DNA from: Balamuthia mandrillaris
Lineage: Eukaryota; Discosea; Longamoebia; Balamuthiidae
Direction of reading: 5' to 3'
DNA: 64,000 nucleotides
Assembly: GCA_031835245.1 (NCBI GenBank)
Contig: JAVKOQ010000183.1
Location: 42,774-106,773, forward strand
How positions within the stretch are numbered: position 1 is the stretch's first letter; each line of letters begins with the position of its first letter. Below, in pieces: positions 60,090 through 64,000 of the stretch. A program made the position numbers and the translations under genes. Under the pieces are notes generated by a model, which had not been told where the DNA came from, made no database searches, and worked only from the letters and a program-made list of their open reading frames with translations.

Positions 60090-60771
60090 TCAACAGTCGG
60101 AAAGAGCGACGCAGGAGATGGCTTTGGTGTGGCCGGTGTAATGCCGGATGGTTTCCCCGCTCGACAAATCCCAAAGACGGGCCACATGGTCCGAAGAGGC
60201 TGTTTAGCGGCAAAGGCAAAAAGACGCAAAGAGAGTGAGGGATGAGTCTTCTGTGTATCAAGGAAACAGTTTCAAAGGGGTGAGAATGAGATACCGCTGA
60301 CGAGATAGGCCGAGTCCGCAGAGAACACGCAGTCCCAAACCCATCGTTGATGGCCCGAAAGTGTTTTGTTGAGTTTATAATCCTTTACGTTCCATATCTT
60401 GATGGTCTTATCTGCTGAACAGGTGGCCAAGTATCTGTGCATAACACAGATTAATGAGGAAAATGGCCAAATGCAGATAGTGTATCTGGGGGAGAGGATA
60501 CATACTTGGCATCTGGACTGTAAAGGGCTTTGAGAATGTAAGTTTTATGGGCTTGTATTTGTTTTATGGCTTCAAACTTGGAGGTATCCTCTGGTCCAAG
60601 CTTCCATACAAAACAATTGCCTTTGTTGTTGGCGGCGACCACTTGAGAACCGTCTGGCGCCACGCTTATTGAACGTATGGCCACTTCTCCAACCACAGGA
60701 ACCTTGATGCAACGTACGAACAGGAATGGTTTGTGAAGAGGTATGCTTACACGTATTTACGCAAGGAGAGA

Positions 60772-60813
<42 letters not shown>

Positions 60814-61541
60814 AGGGCGGAGGGAGGGAGCAGAGAATACATGTTCACGAGAGCATTTGTTCTCCGCCAAGTCCCACACGCTGATTGTTCCATTTTGGAG
60901 TCCACAAATCAGCTCAGCCTACACATGAGTACCAATAAGCAGAAGTTATTTTTAACCGTCTCATACCGGCTGTTGGCAAACACTAACCTGGTTGGGGTGC
61001 AGAACTACTGTATTTACAGGAGAGCCACAGTCGTAGTCCCTCTGGCAGCCTGGCGCGCTGTACCAACCACAACAAACAACGTTACAGCAGAGATACAACC
61101 CCCACTCTGCAACCAGGGAACAAGAAGAAGAAAACGAACAGGAAGAAAAAGCAAGGGAGGTATAACGTACTTGAGGTCCCAAATCTTTACGGTGCCATCT
61201 TCAGAGCCGCTGTACATCCATTTGCCATCTCGTTGAAAGCCGATATCTGTGACGTTGCCTGTATGCCCGTCGTAGTTGGTCACCTACTCCAACACACGTA
61301 ACAATAAACAATATGTATAAAAAGGTCAGAGGAAGGCGAGAAAGGGAAAAACATTTCCGGGGGTATGCGTACGGGAGAAGGGTTGTTGGTGCCAATCTCG
61401 AAAAAGCGGATGTGAGGGTTGCCGGCCGCTGCCAGGTACGTTTTCTTCGGTGTGATGGCCAGCTTGTTCACTTGCTGCATGAGGAAGCGGTGGAAGTAAC
61501 TTTCATGGTCAACTTAGGGGGAAGGGAAAAACGGGGCAGAA

Positions 61542-61580
<39 letters not shown>

Positions 61581-61700
61581 CAAAAGCGGTTTCGTTACCG
61601 AGTCGTGGTACTGAATGGTGCGGTTAGGAATGCCGCTGGCGGCCTCCCAAAACTTGATGGTATGGTCATAGCTCGCTGTTGCCAAAGTAACTCCTCCCAT
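60090..61700 (-). CDS. LST8: LST8 (GbetaL), WD40 subunit of TOR complexes
   Basis: ATG 61700 opens [20 protein letters not shown], aligning with the start of human mLST8. WD repeats follow: [20 protein letters not shown] with [35 protein letters not shown] then [49 protein letters not shown] then [22 protein letters not shown]; and a last exon [20 protein letters not shown] with [15 protein letters not shown] (stop at 60092-60090). Seven blades are expected. LST8 binds and stabilises the TOR kinase domain in TORC1 and TORC2. Two introns contain (CT)n on the coding strand (about 60770-60812 and 61541-61574). With TSC2 at 8-16 kb, the window has both a positive and a negative TOR component. Confidence 0.93.
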
Positions 61701-61938
61701 GTTGTTCTTACTCTCTCCCTCAATTAACTGCAGCCAGCCCCCAACAACAACCACCACCACCCACAAACAGAGAATATATTCTACGGACGCCGAGGCTTCT
61801 TCTTCTTCTTCTGCTTCCCTTCTTCTTTTCTGTGAGTGGCTGCTGGTGGAGAAATCTGGCAGGCAAGAGGATATCTCCTCTGCTGCTGTGATCTCTCTGA
61901 CGTCATAGCCCAGATCATCATCGCAGGAATATCGACCG

Positions 61939-62262
61939 GGGGCTCACCCCCATGGCCAAGTGGTCTACCATTTGGTCATCGCCTGCCAGCAAGGGGAAGG
62001 CCGCGAGTTCGACTCCAAGGAGCTGCACTTCGTGGTCGCCTAAAATTTCAACAAGCCTGGCCTTGGCCTCACCCGGCGAGCCAAGCAAAATACACTGCCG
62101 AGAATTACTTTGTGGCGATTTCTAGCAACCTATGTGTCTCCCAAAGTGCCTTGTCCACTGAGTCATTGTTACAAGCAAGAGGTGCCGTTTGTATGTATGT
62201 ACCTACGAGGTTGAGCGGTTTCAACCCACTAGATAGCCAATAAACCATTCCAAAAAAAAAAT
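61939..62262 (+). mobile_element. tRNA-derived SINE with target-site duplication and A tail
   Basis: Internal RNA polymerase III promoter boxes are visible: A box TGGCCAAGTGGT (61953-61964) and B box GAGTTCGACTCC (62005-62016), 52 bp apart. The segment between them (TCGCCTGCCAGCAAGGGGAA) resembles the anticodon half of tRNA-Gly. A 200-bp body without coding potential follows and ends in a run of ten A (about 62252-62261). ATATCGACCG occurs at 61929-61938 and again at 62263-62272, a perfect 10-bp target-site duplication. It is therefore a LINE-mobilised SINE in the upstream region of LST8, in opposite orientation. I noticed no other copy in the window. Confidence 0.88.
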
Positions 62263-62351
62263 ATATCGACCGTGTCGTCTTGAACTCCTACGAAAGAAAA
62301 AACCAACGAAGGAGGAGGCAAGGAGGGGGCTCCCGCTTGCCTGCTTGGCGT

Positions 62352-62964
62352 GCGCTCCACACACCATCAGACTATGGTGCAGCGGCTTCTCGCATCATTA
62401 CTCCTAAACTTTAGGTGACTATTGTTACGTGTATTTCGCACTGGTTACAACAACAACAGCTACCATAACGATAAAACTTGGAAATAAGTGGAGCCGAGTG
62501 AGATGGAGCATCGAGCTGGGTCAACCACCAACCCACAAATCAGCATTTCCACGAATGGCCAGCAGAGTTTTGTTACTCTTGGCTCCTCCTCGACCTCCCT
62601 TCCACCACCATCACTGTCAGCGCTGAGAAAAAAGAGGAAAGCAGCGGAGGAGCAAGACTATAACGTCACTGCTAGTGTCCCAAGTTCGCCCTCCATGCTG
62701 GTGGTGCCACAGAAGAGGCGCCACACTACACAAGAACAAACTCCTCGCTTAAACGAAGGAGCGCCCTCTTCAAGAAAGAAGCGCCCTGCACTGGGAGTGG
62801 AGGCAGAGGAAGCAACGACTGTAATCGAACCCATGAACAATAGCCACAACAGACCCAAAAAGAGAGCCAAAGACTACCGCAGGGCTGTTAACCCTCTTAA
62901 GCGCACTCGAGCAGAGAAAGATCCTCCAGAGGAGTTTTTACAACCACAAAAGGAAGAACAACGA
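62352..62964 (+). repeat. left arm of a 613-bp inverted repeat
   Basis: Every position x I compared equals the complement of position 126352 - x, from 62352 (paired with the last base of the window) to 62964 (paired with 63388). No indels occur, since the offset is constant at both ends. The repeat probably continues beyond the window. Confidence 0.93.
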
Positions 62965-63186
62965 GCACAAGAGGAAGAGGAAGAAGAGCAGAATCTGGAG
63001 GAGAGCAGAAGGAAAGGCAAGAGCGGTGTGGCTGTTGATAGGTGGCTGTTTGCGGAGCACCCTGCCTTCAATGACTTTAACTTTTGGAGAACTCCCCTTC
63101 CTGATATCATTAGCAGCAGCGAAGACGAGGAGGTGGAAGAAGAAGAGGAAGAAGAGGAAGAAGAGGAAGAAGGGGTGATACTATAA
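62503..63186 (+). CDS. Lys/Glu-rich putative nuclear protein, copy A
   Basis: No family was recognised. From ATG 62503 the frame gives 227 residues in one exon: a Ser/Thr-rich start (MEHRAGSTTNPQISISTNGQ), a basic cluster KKRKAAEEQD and further lysine/arginine clusters (KKRPALG, RPKKRAKDYRRA, LKRTRAEKD) typical of nuclear signals. A Glu/Gln stretch, the conserved-looking VDRWLFAEHPAFNDFNFWRT and a terminal Glu run encoded by GAA/GAG triplets follow. An AATAAATAAA poly(A) signal at 63221-63230 follows the stop. The first 154 residues are shared exactly with copy B; the C-terminus is not. Confidence 0.6.
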   Translation: MEHRAGSTTNPQISISTNGQQSFVTLGSSSTSLPPPSLSALRKKRKAAEEQDYNVTASVPSSPSMLVVPQKRRHTTQEQTPRLNEGAPSSRKKRPALGVEAEEATTVIEPMNNSHNRPKKRAKDYRRAVNPLKRTRAEKDPPEEFLQPQKEEQRAQEEEEEEQNLEESRRKGKSGVAVDRWLFAEHPAFNDFNFWRTPLPDIISSSEDEEVEEEEEEEEEEEEGVIL

Positions 63187-63294
63187 GAAGGAGGTGGTAG
63201 TGCTGCGTTTACAAGTATCGAATAAATAAAGATGCCGAAAGGCGTTGTTACCATCATCGTTTACAACCCGAGCATCGAACAAAGGAACAGGAGA

Positions 63295-63849
63295 CTAAAG
63301 GCTGGTAGCTCTGTTGCCAGCTGCAAAGTTGGAGAAGTTGCTATCCTTTCTGCTCTCCTCAGATTCTGCTCTCTTCTCTTCTACAATTCGTTGTTCTTCC
63401 TTTTGTGGTTGTAAAAACTCCTCTGGAGGATCTTTCTCTGCTCGAGTGCGCTTAAGAGGGTTAACAGCCCTGCGGTAGTCTTTGGCTCTCTTTTTGGGTC
63501 TGTTGTGGCTATTGTTCATGGGTTCGATTACAGTCGTTGCTTCCTCTGCCTCCACTCCCAGTGCAGGGCGCTTCTTTCTTGAAGAGGGCGCTCCTTCGTT
63601 TAAGCGAGGAGTTTGTTCTTGTGTAGTGTGGCGCCTCTTCTGTGGCACCACCAGCATGGAGGGCGAACTTGGGACACTAGCAGTGACGTTATAGTCTTGC
63701 TCCTCCGCTGCTTTCCTCTTTTTTCTCAGCGCTGACAGTGATGGTGGTGGAAGGGAGGTCGAGGAGGAGCCAAGAGTAACAAAACTCTGCTGGCCATTCG
63801 TGGAAATGCTGATTTGTGGGTTGGTGGTTGACCCAGCTCGATGCTCCAT
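63295..63849 (-). CDS. Lys/Glu-rich putative nuclear protein, copy B (divergent C-terminus)
   Basis: The mirror copy of the preceding gene, 184 residues from ATG 63849. It is identical to copy A through the residues EEFLQPQKEEQR. It then differs: IVEEKRAESEESRKDSNFSN, FAAGNRATSL and a stop. Part of this tail still resembles copy A (AESEESRK against NLEESRRK), so the 3' ends look like old paralogues whose 5' parts were made identical. The two genes converge with 108 bp between stop codons. Either gene conversion across the palindrome, a recent inverted duplication, or a false join in the assembly could explain this. Confidence 0.55.
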   Translation of the reverse strand: MEHRAGSTTNPQISISTNGQQSFVTLGSSSTSLPPPSLSALRKKRKAAEEQDYNVTASVPSSPSMLVVPQKRRHTTQEQTPRLNEGAPSSRKKRPALGVEAEEATTVIEPMNNSHNRPKKRAKDYRRAVNPLKRTRAEKDPPEEFLQPQKEEQRIVEEKRAESEESRKDSNFSNFAAGNRATSL

Positions 63850-64000
63850 CTCACTCGGCTCCACTTATTTCCAAGTTTTATCGTTATGGTAGCTGTTGTT
63901 GTTGTAACCAGTGCGAAATACACGTAACAATAGTCACCTAAAGTTTAGGAGTAATGATGCGAGAAGCCGCTGCACCATAGTCTGATGGTGTGTGGAGCGC
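63388..64000 (-). repeat. right arm of the 613-bp inverted repeat
   Basis: The complement of 62352-62964, running off the right edge of the window. A 423-bp unique spacer (62965-63387) separates the arms and contains the two different gene 3' ends. Confidence 0.93.

Noticed and set aside
59729-60261. Minus-strand Ser/Arg/Glu-rich frames beside (CT)n
   Set aside because: They cover the intergenic microsatellite and the last LST8 exon in a different frame. The LST8 frame with its WD motif is the real one.
61945-62020. Functional tRNA gene
   Set aside because: A and B boxes are present, but the acceptor ends do not pair and the unit continues into a SINE body with an A tail and target duplication.
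61836-62243. 135-codon plus-strand frame
   Set aside because: It runs through the tRNA-like head and body of the SINE, which explains the sequence better than a gene.

Overview
This is nuclear DNA of a eukaryote. The protein genes are split by short GT-AG introns of mostly 50 to 150 bp. Intergenic gaps are short, there is no operon-like spacing, and two thirds of the window carries clear eukaryotic housekeeping families (NF-Y, TSC2, Ku80, TSG101, LST8). About 31 kb in the middle is a retrotransposon graveyard. Short introns, small intergenic distances, strand-biased (CT)n arrays in introns and the gene set suggest a free-living protist, perhaps an amoebozoan such as a Balamuthia- or slime-mould-like organism. 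The lineage is inference and I cannot fix it from this sequence.

Left gene-rich block (1-19 kb): an RPA-type OB-fold protein resembling DDIAS/noxin (+), the CCAAT-binding subunit NF-YC (-), an RBBP6/Mpe1-type mRNA 3'-end processing and ubiquitin-ligase protein (+), a complete tuberin/TSC2 Rheb-GAP gene of about 8 kb (-), and a head-to-head pair of secretory-pathway proteins of unknown function (- and +).

Transposon island (about 19-50 kb): AT-rich, with a decayed Ty1/copia fragment, LINE pieces in both orientations, a nearly complete Ty3/gypsy chromovirus with LTRs, polypurine tract and chromodomain, a second decayed gypsy element, solo LTRs (some nested in other repeats), several dispersed repeat families and tandem repeats. 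One spliced host-type gene (25.7-28.05 kb, -) lies inside it. It has a SAP-like start, a ParB/sulfiredoxin-like GGNHRYAAA signature and an acidic tail. It is flanked and interrupted by a minisatellite whose unit core is a 16-bp near-palindrome, which is the most unusual association in the window.

Right gene-rich block (50-64 kb): Ku80 (-), mitochondrial methylcrotonoyl-CoA carboxylase beta subunit (-), a RhoGAP protein (+), TSG101/Vps23 of ESCRT-I (-), LST8 of the TOR complexes (-), a tRNA-derived SINE with target-site duplication and A tail, and finally a large inverted duplication. Its two 613-bp arms look identical and carry convergent copies of a lysine/glutamate-rich nuclear-type protein with different C-termini.

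Functionally the window holds both a brake on TOR signalling (TSC2) and a core TOR-complex subunit (LST8), plus two DNA-damage-type proteins (DDIAS-like, Ku80). Linkage of each pair is probably coincidental. Exon limits were read by eye. Those of NF-YC, RBBP6, the DDIAS-like gene and the 18.2-kb gene close in frame. The others are approximate.
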